Of a stretch of DNA of 64,000 nucleotides, positions 1-7,955 are shown piece by piece; the stretch's first letter is position 1; each line of letters begins with the position of its first letter. Under the pieces are notes generated by a model that saw nothing but the letters and a program-made list of their open reading frames with translations, did not search any database and was not told where the DNA came from. The DNA is from Holophagae bacterium (GTDB taxonomy: Bacteria; Acidobacteriota; Holophagae; Acanthopleuribacterales; Acanthopleuribacteraceae): NCBI GenBank assembly GCA_030429565.1, contig JAUIFE010000006.1, positions 1-64,000 of the forward strand. The letters run 5' to 3'. A program made the position numbers and the translations under genes.

Positions 1-56
1 ACTTTTTCTCCCCAAAAGCCTTTCAAAAGAAGGCAAGGGTTTTGGGGAGAAAAAGT
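1..56. repeat. Long perfect hairpin element
   Basis: Bases 1-17 and 40-56 are perfect inverted repeats (ACTTTTTCTCCCCAAAA and its complement). The loop contains a second short stem, GCCTT/AAGGC. The element may be a bidirectional terminator for genes beyond the left edge. A structurally similar hairpin with a related inner loop in reverse orientation lies at 62875-62933, so this may be a dispersed hairpin family. Confidence 0.75.
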
Positions 57-138
57 GCCAAGCCGGGACGGACGTTTCCCGACAAGGAACACACACTTTC
101 ATGCGACAACTACCTTGACAGACAACGCGTTTAACAAC

Positions 139-492
139 CGCAAAACCGGGACACGCACCGTTTAACGATCGGAACCGCAAAACCGGGACACGCACCGTTT
201 AACGATCGGCGGCAAAACCTGAAGCAAAACCGGGACACGCACCGTTTAGCGATCGGTCACCCTATCTGTCAGGATAGTTGTCAGTTCAACATTTCTGGGA
301 AGCAAAACCGGGACACGTGAAGCAAAACCGGGACACGCACCGTTTAGCGATCGGTCACGCAAAGCCGGGACACGCACTGTTTAACGATCGGCCACGCAAA
401 ACCGGGACACGCACCGTTTAACGATCGGCGGCAAAACCTGAACACGCACCGTTTTACCAAAACCGGGACACGCACCGTTTGCCGATAATCGG
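139..492. repeat. Left REP-like array beside the RAYT transposase
   Basis: About nine copies of a unit reading GCAAAACCGGGACACGCACC followed by GTTTAACGATCGG are spread over this stretch. Spacing is irregular and several copies are truncated (for example GCAAAACCTGAACACGCACC). The core GGGACACGCACC is the reverse complement of the GGTGTCCC core in the array at 3280-3437, on the other side of the transposase. I infer these are the cognate REP-type substrates of the adjacent transposase. Irregular spacing and the absence of unique spacers argue against CRISPR. Confidence 0.8.
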
Positions 493-765
493 TGGTCAAA
501 TGGTTGGCTCAATTTGGCAGAGAGATGGGGGCGGCATGCTTCGAACCGAATAGCCGAATCGTTACCTCAATTAATTTTTCTGGATAGTCTGTTTTTTTCT
601 TTTTGCTAATGTGTTGATGAAAAATGGCTTATGTCTCTTTTTTAGGGGTGTCTGCTAGGCTTGAGAAATGATTTTTTGTAAAAAAAGATACCCCATGACA
701 GGGGCTGTCGCACAGCGGACTTATGTTGCCAGGTGTCTCTATCCTTACCACTTGGAGGTCGCCTT

Positions 766-1806
766 ATGACACGTCCCCGTTCACTTCTCATTAACGATCA
801 GGTCGAAGGAACCTATCACTGTGTGTCTCGGTGCGTTCGCCGAGCCTATCTGCATGGCAAAGATCCGCTGACCGGAAACTGTTACGAATATCGCAAAGTT
901 TGGCTGCATCAGCGTCTTAAGTTTTTAGCTGAAATCTTTTGGGTAGATGTAGGTGGATATTCACTGATGGACAACCACCTTCACATACTCCTGACAAACC
1001 GACCCTCCCTTTCTCGCTCGGCTTCCGTGCGTGATGTTGCTTGGCGTTGGTTGCGCCTGTATCCCAAGCAGCGCGATGCTGAGGGTCGGCCGCTTGCACC
1101 CGCCGAGCGGGACATTGAACGATTGATCGAAGACGAAGATCGTATCCGTGAACTACGTCAGCGGCTTGCTTCCATATCCTGGCTGATGAAATGCCTAAAA
1201 GAATACATTTCGCGCAAAGCCAATGCGGAAGACGGGTGCAGTGGGCGTTTTTGGGAGGCGCGCTTCAAAAGTACCGCTCTTTTAGACGATGCTGCTGTTT
1301 TAGCCTGTTTGGTTTACATCGATCTTAATCCCATTCGTGCGAAGCTTGCTGAAACTCCTGATACGAGCAAGTTTACTTCTGCCGAAGAGCGTATTCGCGG
1401 TTATCGTGCTCGCGAAGCAAAAAAACAATTACCAAACCCTGAAGATCGTGACAGGGCTTTGCGAAATAGAAGCGATGCTTGTTGTGACCAATGGCTTTGC
1501 CCGTTGGCGAATACGCCCGATCGGCGGGGTTTGTTGTCGATAGACCTGCCGCGTTATCTTGAAATCTTGGATTGGACCGGGCGACAGTTTGTGGAAGGCA
1601 AGCCAGGTGCGATTCCTGATCATTTACCGCCGATTCTTTCACGTTTGTCCATCAATCCAAATCATTGGCTTGAGGGTGTAGGCCGGTTTGGGGCTTTGTT
1701 TTCTGTGGCCGCCGGTACTGAAACACATATGAAGGAAGCGGCCGCAAGGATGGGGCAGAAGTGGGTTTGCGGCATTCGAGCTGGGAAAACTATTTTTATG
1801 GAGTGA
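766..1806 (+). CDS. REP-associated tyrosine (Y1/HUH) transposase
   Basis: This 346-residue protein belongs to the Y1_Tnp family of single-strand DNA transposases (TnpA-REP/RAYT type). It carries the HUH metal-binding motif HLH at residues 71-73 (context MDNHLHILL), a candidate catalytic tyrosine Y147 (context KCLKEYISRKAN) and the family signature YIDLNPIRAKL near residue 184. Such enzymes nick and join REP hairpins through a 5'-phosphotyrosine intermediate. I chose the ATG at 766 because GGAGG sits 7 bases upstream; an in-frame GTG at 733 would add 11 residues without a ribosome binding site. The gene is flanked by short repeats in opposite orientation, as expected for a RAYT. From codon 100 onward it is duplicated downstream. 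Confidence 0.9.
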   Translation: MTRPRSLLINDQVEGTYHCVSRCVRRAYLHGKDPLTGNCYEYRKVWLHQRLKFLAEIFWVDVGGYSLMDNHLHILLTNRPSLSRSASVRDVAWRWLRLYPKQRDAEGRPLAPAERDIERLIEDEDRIRELRQRLASISWLMKCLKEYISRKANAEDGCSGRFWEARFKSTALLDDAAVLACLVYIDLNPIRAKLAETPDTSKFTSAEERIRGYRAREAKKQLPNPEDRDRALRNRSDACCDQWLCPLANTPDRRGLLSIDLPRYLEILDWTGRQFVEGKPGAIPDHLPPILSRLSINPNHWLEGVGRFGALFSVAAGTETHMKEAAARMGQKWVCGIRAGKTIFME

Positions 1807-3348
1807 ACAGCTCGTTTCGACCTGGATTCGTCCAAGGAAGCTTGAAATTTGGAAATCGAAGCTTGCCCTACTTCAGAGGGCGCTGGGTATAGGTTCGTCT
1901 TGGTTTGTGCGTCCTCATGGCAAAGCGATGGGGAAATCTGGTGAGCGAGTTGCCGATTTGAAAAGATGATCGACCACTGCATTTTTGATAAAGCAACTCT
2001 GGGTGGGCGAGTAAGTTATTTAAATATAAAAGATTAGTCTCGGTTTTGTGTCCGAGTGAGAACATTCGGCGCTTTTAATTATTTTTTGTTCGAGCGCTTC
2101 TGCATGAGCATTGCCTGCCGGTTATGCGGTAATTGTTGTCAAACAAGTGGGTGTCCCGGTTTTGCCCCTGTCAAACAAGTGGGTGTCCCGGTTTTGCTTG
2201 CCTGCCCCAAGCAGCGCGATGCTGAGGGTCGGCCGCTTGCACCCGCCGAGCGGGACATTGAACGATTGATCGAAGACGAAGATCGTATCCGTGAACTACG
2301 TCAGCGGCTTGCTTCCATATCCTGGCTGATGAAATGCCTAAAAGAATACATTTCGCGCAAAGCCAATGCGGAAGACGGGTGCAGTGGGCGTTTTTGGGAG
2401 GCGCGCTTCAAAAGTACCGCTCTTTTAGACGATGCTGCTGTTTTAGCCTGTTTGGTTTACATCGATCTTAATCCCATTCGTGCGAAGCTTGCTGAAACTC
2501 CTGATACGAGCAAGTTTACTTCTGCCGAAGAGCGTATTCGCGGTTATCGTGCTCGCGAAGCAAAAAAACAATTACCAAACCCTGAAGATCGTGACAGGGC
2601 TTTGCGAAATAGAAGCGATGCTTGTTGTGACCAATGGCTTTGCCCGTTGGCGAATACGCCCGATCGGCGGGGTTTGTTGTCGATAGACCTGCCGCGTTAT
2701 CTTGAAATCTTGGATTGGACCGGGCGACAGTTTGTGGAAGGCAAGCCAGGTGCGATTCCTGATCATTTACCGCCGATTCTTTCACGTTTGTCCATCAATC
2801 CAAATCATTGGCTTGAGGGTGTAGGCCGGTTTGGGGCTTTGTTTTCTGTGGCCGCCGGTACTGAAACACATATGAAGGAAGCGGCCGCAAGGATGGGGCA
2901 GAAGTGGGTTTGCGGCATTCGAGCTGGGAAAACTATTTTTATGGAGTGAACAGCTCGTTTCGACCTGGATTCGTCCAAGGAAGCTTGAAATTTGGAAATC
3001 GAAGCTTGCCCTACTTCAGAGGGCGCTGGGTATAGGTTCGTCTTGGTTTGTGCGTCCTCATGGCAAAGCGATGGGGAAATCTGGTGAGCGAGTTGCCGAT
3101 TTGAAAAGATGATCGACCACTGCATTTTTGATAAAGCAACTCTGGGTGGGCGAGTAAGTTATTTAAATATAAAAGATTAGTCTCGGTTTTGTGTCCGAGT
3201 GAGAACATTCGGCGCTTTTAATTATTTTTTGTTCGAGCGCTTCTGCATGAGCATTGCCTGCCGGTTATGCGGTAATTTCTGTCAAACAAGTGGGTGTCCC
3301 GGTTTTGCCCCTGTCAAACGAGTGGGTGTCCCGGTTTTGCCTTGTTGT
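1063..3348 (+). repeat. 1,143-bp tandem duplication
   Basis: Bases 1063-2205 are repeated at 2206-3348 with an exact offset of 1,143 bp. The copies differ at only a few positions near their ends (for example TTGT against TTCT, and CAAACAAG against CAAACGAG). Each unit holds the transposase from codon 100 to its stop, about 330 bp of 3' sequence and two right-type repeats. The near identity means the duplication is recent. The breakpoint lies immediately after a repeat copy, suggesting recombination or transposase action at the repeats. Confidence 0.92.
2206..2949 (+). pseudogene. Headless second copy of the RAYT transposase
   Basis: This is the duplicated 3' part of the transposase, starting at what was codon 100. 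It keeps the tyrosine region and the DLNPIRAKL signature but has lost the HUH motif (HLH 71-73), so it cannot be an active enzyme. The reading frame stays open upstream to about 2056 through repeat sequence, which adds a meaningless cysteine-rich N-terminus. I see no ribosome binding site for that extension. Confidence 0.85.
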
Positions 3349-3437
3349 CAAACAAGTGGGTGTCCCGGTTTTGCTGTCAAACAAGTGGGTGTCCCGGTTT
3401 TGCCTTGTTGTCAAACAAGTGGGCGTTCCGGTTTTGT
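3280..3437 (+). repeat. Right REP-like array
   Basis: Five copies of GTCAAACAAGTGGGTGTCCC followed by GGTTTTGCC are present, starting near 3280, 3313, 3347, 3375 and 3409. The last is degenerate. Two more copies lie at about 2137-2165 and 2170-2197 inside the first duplication unit. The core is the inverse of the left array at 139-492, so the transposase sits between oppositely oriented repeats. The same GTGGGTGTCC core is dispersed elsewhere in this window. Confidence 0.85.
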
Positions 3438-3440
3438 CCG

Positions 3441-3934
3441 GTTTTGTCGGTGTTGAGATTTTTTGTGATGCAAGTGGCTGTTTATGTGTTGTTTGTGGGG
3501 TTCGGTGAGTGAATTAGTTTGCTTTTATTAGACTTTTTTCCACCAACTGGTGTTTTGGTGCGTGCATTAGGTGAGTGTCCTGTATTTAGGGACGATTAAA
3601 ACGGGGGTCGCTCCGTCAGCCGGCTTGAAACCGTGACCATGGCCGGCGTTTCGAGTGAGTGAGGTGATGGGTGCGGGCGTGATGCCGGCAGTTGCTTGCC
3701 GCGACCGAACGCCAGGTGTGTTCGATGCGGCCACGGGCCGACTAGCGCTTGATCTTTGGTGGGCGATCGCCTTTAATGAACATCTAATTCCCCCCTTTTA
3801 ACATGCGCTTTTACAGTAAATACGGCCTTTGTTGTAGAGGTATTCGACGCAAAGGTGTGTGAGTTGATTTAGGCTAAGGGTAATGATGGAAAGAGTTTAC
3901 GAATGAAAAGCGCGAAGGCGCGCGGAGGAACGGC
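3441..3934. other. Intergenic stretch without a convincing gene
   Basis: No supported gene is visible. A weak repeat-like motif (GAGTGTCCTGTATTTAGGGAC) lies near 3572. A GC-rich block at 3600-3770 has no open frame with a start and ribosome binding site. The GGAGG for the next gene is at its right edge. Confidence 0.5.
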
Positions 3935-4654
3935 ATGCGTTGGATGATTGTGGGCGTCCTGCTTTCGGTCATGGGACTTTATGGTCAGACGACCTTTCAG
4001 GAGCAGGCGGACCGCCTGCAAAACATAAACGCTTATTTGCTCGATTTTCGACCGAGTGCGGCCCCGGATGTGGTGACCAAAATGCGATTCGAAGCCGCTT
4101 TTGACCTGTATCCTCAGCCGAGCATCAACTCGCGCATCGGTTCCAAGGACGAGCCGCTGGATCCGCCCTCGGTGGTGCCCAAGCTACGCGGTCGGTTGCT
4201 TTTACCGCAAGGCTGGATGTTTGGTGGAACCTATGTCCCTGGTATTACTTTTGAGGACTATACCGCCGACTACATTTCGCTGGAGCTCGGTTACCGCGTG
4301 CGCTTGCGTGGCTGGGACTTCGGTTTGCGCGCCAGTTATGCTGAGGGAGATGTGGAAGGTCCGATTACCGAAGAAGGGGTCGAGGATCAGTTCGACTTTT
4401 CCAATAACGGTTTCGATCTCAGTGTGGGCAAACGCTTCAAGCAGTTCAAACCCTACGTGTTTGTGGGGCGCAACGACATCGAAACAGAATTGTTGATTGA
4501 GTCAGATGGAGCCCTGTTGCGCAATGAGGACGACGCACCCTATGCGGGCCTGGGGCTGACCTATTACCACGGTTCTTGGCAGCTTAATTTCGAACAAAAT
4601 TTTACCGACGATTACCTCGCATTCATTTCCGTGAGTGTCGGTTACCGGTTTTAG
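3935..4654 (+). CDS. Outer-membrane beta-barrel-like protein
   Basis: This 239-residue exported protein has an N-terminal signal peptide (about residues 1-17, MRWMIVGVLLSVMGLYG). The mature part alternates short hydrophobic/aromatic strands with polar turns and ends in SVSVGYRF, with the terminal phenylalanine typical of outer-membrane barrels recognised by the BAM machinery. The length suits an 8- to 12-strand barrel. GGAGG lies 7 bases before the ATG. The cytochrome gene starts 11 bases after the stop, so the two are probably co-transcribed and may act together in the envelope. I do not recognise a specific family. The barrel assignment is inference from pattern. Confidence 0.7.
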   Translation: MRWMIVGVLLSVMGLYGQTTFQEQADRLQNINAYLLDFRPSAAPDVVTKMRFEAAFDLYPQPSINSRIGSKDEPLDPPSVVPKLRGRLLLPQGWMFGGTYVPGITFEDYTADYISLELGYRVRLRGWDFGLRASYAEGDVEGPITEEGVEDQFDFSNNGFDLSVGKRFKQFKPYVFVGRNDIETELLIESDGALLRNEDDAPYAGLGLTYYHGSWQLNFEQNFTDDYLAFISVSVGYRF

Positions 4655-4665
4655 GAGTAACGCCC

Positions 4666-5406
4666 ATGTATGAGACAAAACGCGCTGCTTGGACCGCCGG
4701 TGTTGCGGTAAAAACAGGGATGATCGTGTTGGCGATTCTGACTTTTGCCCTGACGGGTTGTTCCGATGCCGATACGCTCGGTGACGAACCGCCCCGCGAA
4801 ATTGTGATTAACGGGGCGCCGACCTGGGAGAACGGTATTGGTGAGTTGGTCGCTTTGAAGTGCGGCTACTGCCACGCGGTACCTCGGCCCGAAGTGGCAC
4901 CGACCAACATTGTGACGGACTTGGACCTGAACCACTACGACACGCGATTGGTCGACGGCCAAGTGATCCGTGGTGGCGACAGCATTGGTCGCTGGTTGTA
5001 CGACGGCATTTTGGATCAGCCGATCACGTACTACGACGACACCTCGCAGCCGCGTCAAATGCCCTTGGATTATGGTACGCCGTTGACGGATGCCGAGAAA
5101 GCCATGCTGATTACCTGGAGCGAAGCCGGGGCGCCGCGCAACGATACGGCGGAAATCACCTCCGACGATTTGAATCTCGGAGCGGATCTCTTCTTCCGCG
5201 GCTGTGACGGTTGCCATAATCTCGGCGACGGCTTGGCACTGGATGAAAACACTGTTTACGGACCCCCGTTCCGCCGCAATGCCGTGTCCCAAGCCAAAAT
5301 TAAAAGCATGTGGTTGGAGCGCATTGAGCCGCAGCCCCTGACCGATGAACAGGCCGCCGCGATACAAGCTTTTATCCTTCAGGACCTTCTTGCCGATACG
5401 CCTTAA
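4666..5406 (+). CDS. Dihaem c-type cytochrome lipoprotein
   Basis: This 246-residue protein has a hydrophobic N-terminal segment ending in a lipobox (ALTGC, C32), predicting an envelope lipoprotein. It has two CxxCH haem c attachment motifs, CGYCH at 66-70 and CDGCH near 182-186. That marks a periplasmic dihaem electron carrier or the cytochrome part of an oxidoreductase. Methionines in each domain (for example around QPRQMPLDY) could be axial ligands. It follows the barrel protein by 11 bases with AGGAG at the junction. The electron donor and acceptor cannot be told from the sequence. Confidence 0.8.
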   Translation: MYETKRAAWTAGVAVKTGMIVLAILTFALTGCSDADTLGDEPPREIVINGAPTWENGIGELVALKCGYCHAVPRPEVAPTNIVTDLDLNHYDTRLVDGQVIRGGDSIGRWLYDGILDQPITYYDDTSQPRQMPLDYGTPLTDAEKAMLITWSEAGAPRNDTAEITSDDLNLGADLFFRGCDGCHNLGDGLALDENTVYGPPFRRNAVSQAKIKSMWLERIEPQPLTDEQAAAIQAFILQDLLADTP

Positions 5407-5625
5407 CACCGACTTGAATGCGCCGGATTGGGCAAAAACTTTTGGGCATAGCCGAGGTCGCCTGGTTTATCATGTAGAATGGAAACCGTGAAAACACCGA
5501 GACGATGTCCATGTCCCTCCAAACCTCGTGATACCGCCGGGAGCGGGTCAGTCAGCGTTTGACATGCATTCCGCCAACAGGCTCGGTGATCACCTCACGC
5601 CGTTTCCGGGCTGAGGCATTCGGGG

Positions 5626-6480
5626 ATGATCAATCCTATGGCCAAGACATTTGCGAGATACCAGATACTGAAGCGCATTGGCGGCGGCAACACCGGGGTG
5701 GTGTACGAGGCCGTCGACCCGCGTACCGAACGCCGCCTTGCGCTGAAAATCTTGCAAAACAACTTTCTGCTCACCAAAGAAAAAAAGGCGCGCTTCCTGC
5801 GCGAGCTGGCCGCGGCCCGCATCCTGGAACACCCTGCTTTGGCCCGGATCTACGAAGCGGACGAGTTTGAAGGTTCTTATTACCTGGCGATGGAGTACGT
5901 CGACGGTGAAAGTTATGCCGAGGTTATCGCGCGGCGGCCCGACGGGGCGTCGCTCGCCGAATTTTGGCGTTTGATGTTGCCGGTTGTTGAAGGCATTGCC
6001 TGCGCCCACGATCATCAGTTAGCTCACCGCGACATTAAACCCGACAACCTCAAGCTTTGTGCCGACGGGACTCCCAAGGTGCTCGATTTCGGCTTGGTCA
6101 AGTTTTTGGATGGTTCGCGTTCCAACGAGGACAGCTTTCAAACCATGGCCGGAATGGTGATCGGCAGCGCTGGTTACATGAGCCCCGAGCAAGCCGGTGG
6201 GCGGCCCTTGGATTTACGAACCGACGTTTTTTCGCTCGGCATTGTGATGTACGAACTCTGTGCCGGCAAAAACCCCTTTGATGCTTCAAATGCTTTCGCC
6301 ACGATCTCCAAAATACTGAAAGCGACGCCGCTGAGCTTGGAACTGCTTCGGCCCGATTTGCCGATGGAATTGTGTCAAATAATCCTTAAATGCCTGAAGA
6401 AGGATATGCAGTTGCGTTTTGATAACGCGCACGATTTATTGCACGCTTTGCTCGCGGTGAAACGAAAGGCGCACGGATGA
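5626..6480 (+). CDS. Cytoplasmic Hanks-type Ser/Thr protein kinase
   Basis: This 284-residue protein is essentially one bacterial eukaryotic-like kinase domain. It shows the glycine-rich loop IGGGNTGVVYEA (18-29), the ATP-anchoring lysine K41 in LALKIL, the catalytic loop HRDIKPDN at 134-141, the DFG triad at 154-156 and the substrate loop motif GYMSPEQA at 183-190. It has no transmembrane segment or sensor domain, so it is probably soluble or recruited. The alternative start at 5638 would remove four residues. Its last four bases overlap the start of the CAAX-type protease gene (ATGA), so the two proteins are translationally coupled. That membrane protein may be a partner or substrate, which is inference. 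Confidence 0.92.
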   Translation: MINPMAKTFARYQILKRIGGGNTGVVYEAVDPRTERRLALKILQNNFLLTKEKKARFLRELAAARILEHPALARIYEADEFEGSYYLAMEYVDGESYAEVIARRPDGASLAEFWRLMLPVVEGIACAHDHQLAHRDIKPDNLKLCADGTPKVLDFGLVKFLDGSRSNEDSFQTMAGMVIGSAGYMSPEQAGGRPLDLRTDVFSLGIVMYELCAGKNPFDASNAFATISKILKATPLSLELLRPDLPMELCQIILKCLKKDMQLRFDNAHDLLHALLAVKRKAHG

Positions 6481-7778
6481 CCTCTGCATGGCGTTCACGA
6501 CTGTGTTTTGCGGCCGCGCTCGCGGTCTTGATTACGGTCCACTTTCTCGATACCCCGATGGTGTCGGTTTCCAACAAAACAATGCTGCTCCAACGACAAC
6601 GCATTATTGTCGATTACCTCCAATTGCGTGCCGCTAATGTGCCGACCCCTGATGCGCTTATCAAGGAATTGGCCGCCAAGGCCAAGGAAAACCAGCGACA
6701 ACCGATTCTGCTGGTGCCGATTGCCCTGATTTTTTACGAGGAGGGCGATGTTCAAAAGGCGCGTGACATTCTCCACTCGCTCGAGAAAAACAAGGAATGT
6801 GATCTCATGCTTTTCGTTCTTGGTGAGCGTGAGCGGCCACCGCCCGATTGGGAGGCCTCGATAAGTTCCGATTGGGTCGGGATGACCTTAAGCCACTATG
6901 CCTTTACCCGCCTCAACAAAAGTGCTGAAGCGGCTGAGATGTTGCTGCGCCTGCGTCATTTGGAGCAAAAAGAAAAAACGCGATTCCACTTGATCATGTT
7001 GGTGTACGGCCTGGCCACTGTCGGCATGGGCCTGTTATTAAGCATGTACTTCTCCAATCGTTATTTGAAGTTGGAAGGCAAGGAGTTTTTTCAACTAAAG
7101 CCGCTGTATTTGCCGTTTGAATCTCTGTTCTATTTCATGGCCGGATACTCTGTGGTTAATTTGATTGTTTACCAGTTGGTCGGGCCCTTTTTTGAGGGGT
7201 GGCCGCCGGCTGTTTCCGAGTTTGTTCCAGGTATTTTGGAAATAGCGTTGACCATGGTTTGGGTGAAGCTGGTCTTCTTCCAAGATTCTCGGTTCCCCAT
7301 TTTTGAATCCTTGGGGATCGGTAATTTGCAAATGCGTTGGTATACCGTGTTCCAGATTGTCGGCGGCTTGGGCATTGTTTTTGCCCTATACCTTTTGGGT
7401 GCTGAGTTTTCTTCGCTATGGCCTTATGAAGGCAGTGACCCCACGGCGGAAGTCCAACAGATTCTCGAAAACCCACTGACCGGTGTGCTGTTCCTGCTTT
7501 ACCTTTGTGTGGTACGTCCTTGTTTTGAGGAAGTCATCTTTCGAGGCTTAATTTTTCGCGTTTTGCTGGGTAATGTGAAGCCAGGCGTCGCTGTTTTGGG
7601 CGCGGGTCTGTTTTTTATGTTGTTCAGCCCTTTATCGAGTTGGTTGATGGTGTTTGGTATTGGTGTCGCTTGCTCGATTGTGTTTTATCGGACCGCTAAC
7701 CTTTTGGTCGCGATTTGGATTCACGGAGCGCTCAATGCCTTCTTCGTGTTTTCTATCTACTACGGTATGGCTTTCTAG
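6477..7778 (+). CDS. CPBP-family (CAAX-type) intramembrane metalloprotease
   Basis: This 433-residue membrane protein has an N-terminal hydrophobic segment, a soluble helical region (about 35-170) that reads like short TPR-type helices, and a C-terminal cluster of membrane helices. The protease motifs are EEVIFR at 351-356 and HGALN at 416-420, matching the EExxxR and HxxxN motifs of the Rce1/CPBP (abortive-infection-type) family. Family members cleave membrane-bound substrates or take part in peptide processing. Here the substrate is unknown. The start codon overlaps the kinase stop, implying coupled expression with the Ser/Thr kinase. Confidence 0.85.
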   Translation: MTSAWRSRLCFAAALAVLITVHFLDTPMVSVSNKTMLLQRQRIIVDYLQLRAANVPTPDALIKELAAKAKENQRQPILLVPIALIFYEEGDVQKARDILHSLEKNKECDLMLFVLGERERPPPDWEASISSDWVGMTLSHYAFTRLNKSAEAAEMLLRLRHLEQKEKTRFHLIMLVYGLATVGMGLLLSMYFSNRYLKLEGKEFFQLKPLYLPFESLFYFMAGYSVVNLIVYQLVGPFFEGWPPAVSEFVPGILEIALTMVWVKLVFFQDSRFPIFESLGIGNLQMRWYTVFQIVGGLGIVFALYLLGAEFSSLWPYEGSDPTAEVQQILENPLTGVLFLLYLCVVRPCFEEVIFRGLIFRVLLGNVKPGVAVLGAGLFFMLFSPLSSWLMVFGIGVACSIVFYRTANLLVAIWIHGALNAFFVFSIYYGMAF

Positions 7779-7955
7779 GTTTTTACGCCTGGCTGAGACC
7801 CCGCTGAGGAATCACCAGGGCGCGTTGCTTTGCCGTTAGATTGGCCGTGTCGCGAACCTCAAGCAGTGACTGAAAACCCAATGTGTTGCTTGGGGTAGGA
7901 CCGAAGCTACCGTGATCGTTGATCGCTGCCGAGCACAAATGAACAAGGAAAAACA

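Noticed and set aside
139..492. Repeat array that could be taken for CRISPR
   Set aside because: Unit spacing is irregular, spacers are partial repeats rather than unique sequences, and no cas genes are present. A RAYT substrate array explains it better.
3600..3790. GC-rich block suggestive of a transposase remnant
   Set aside because: The reverse-strand translation has stops and only a vague RIEHTWRSVAA-like piece; not enough to call an insertion sequence.
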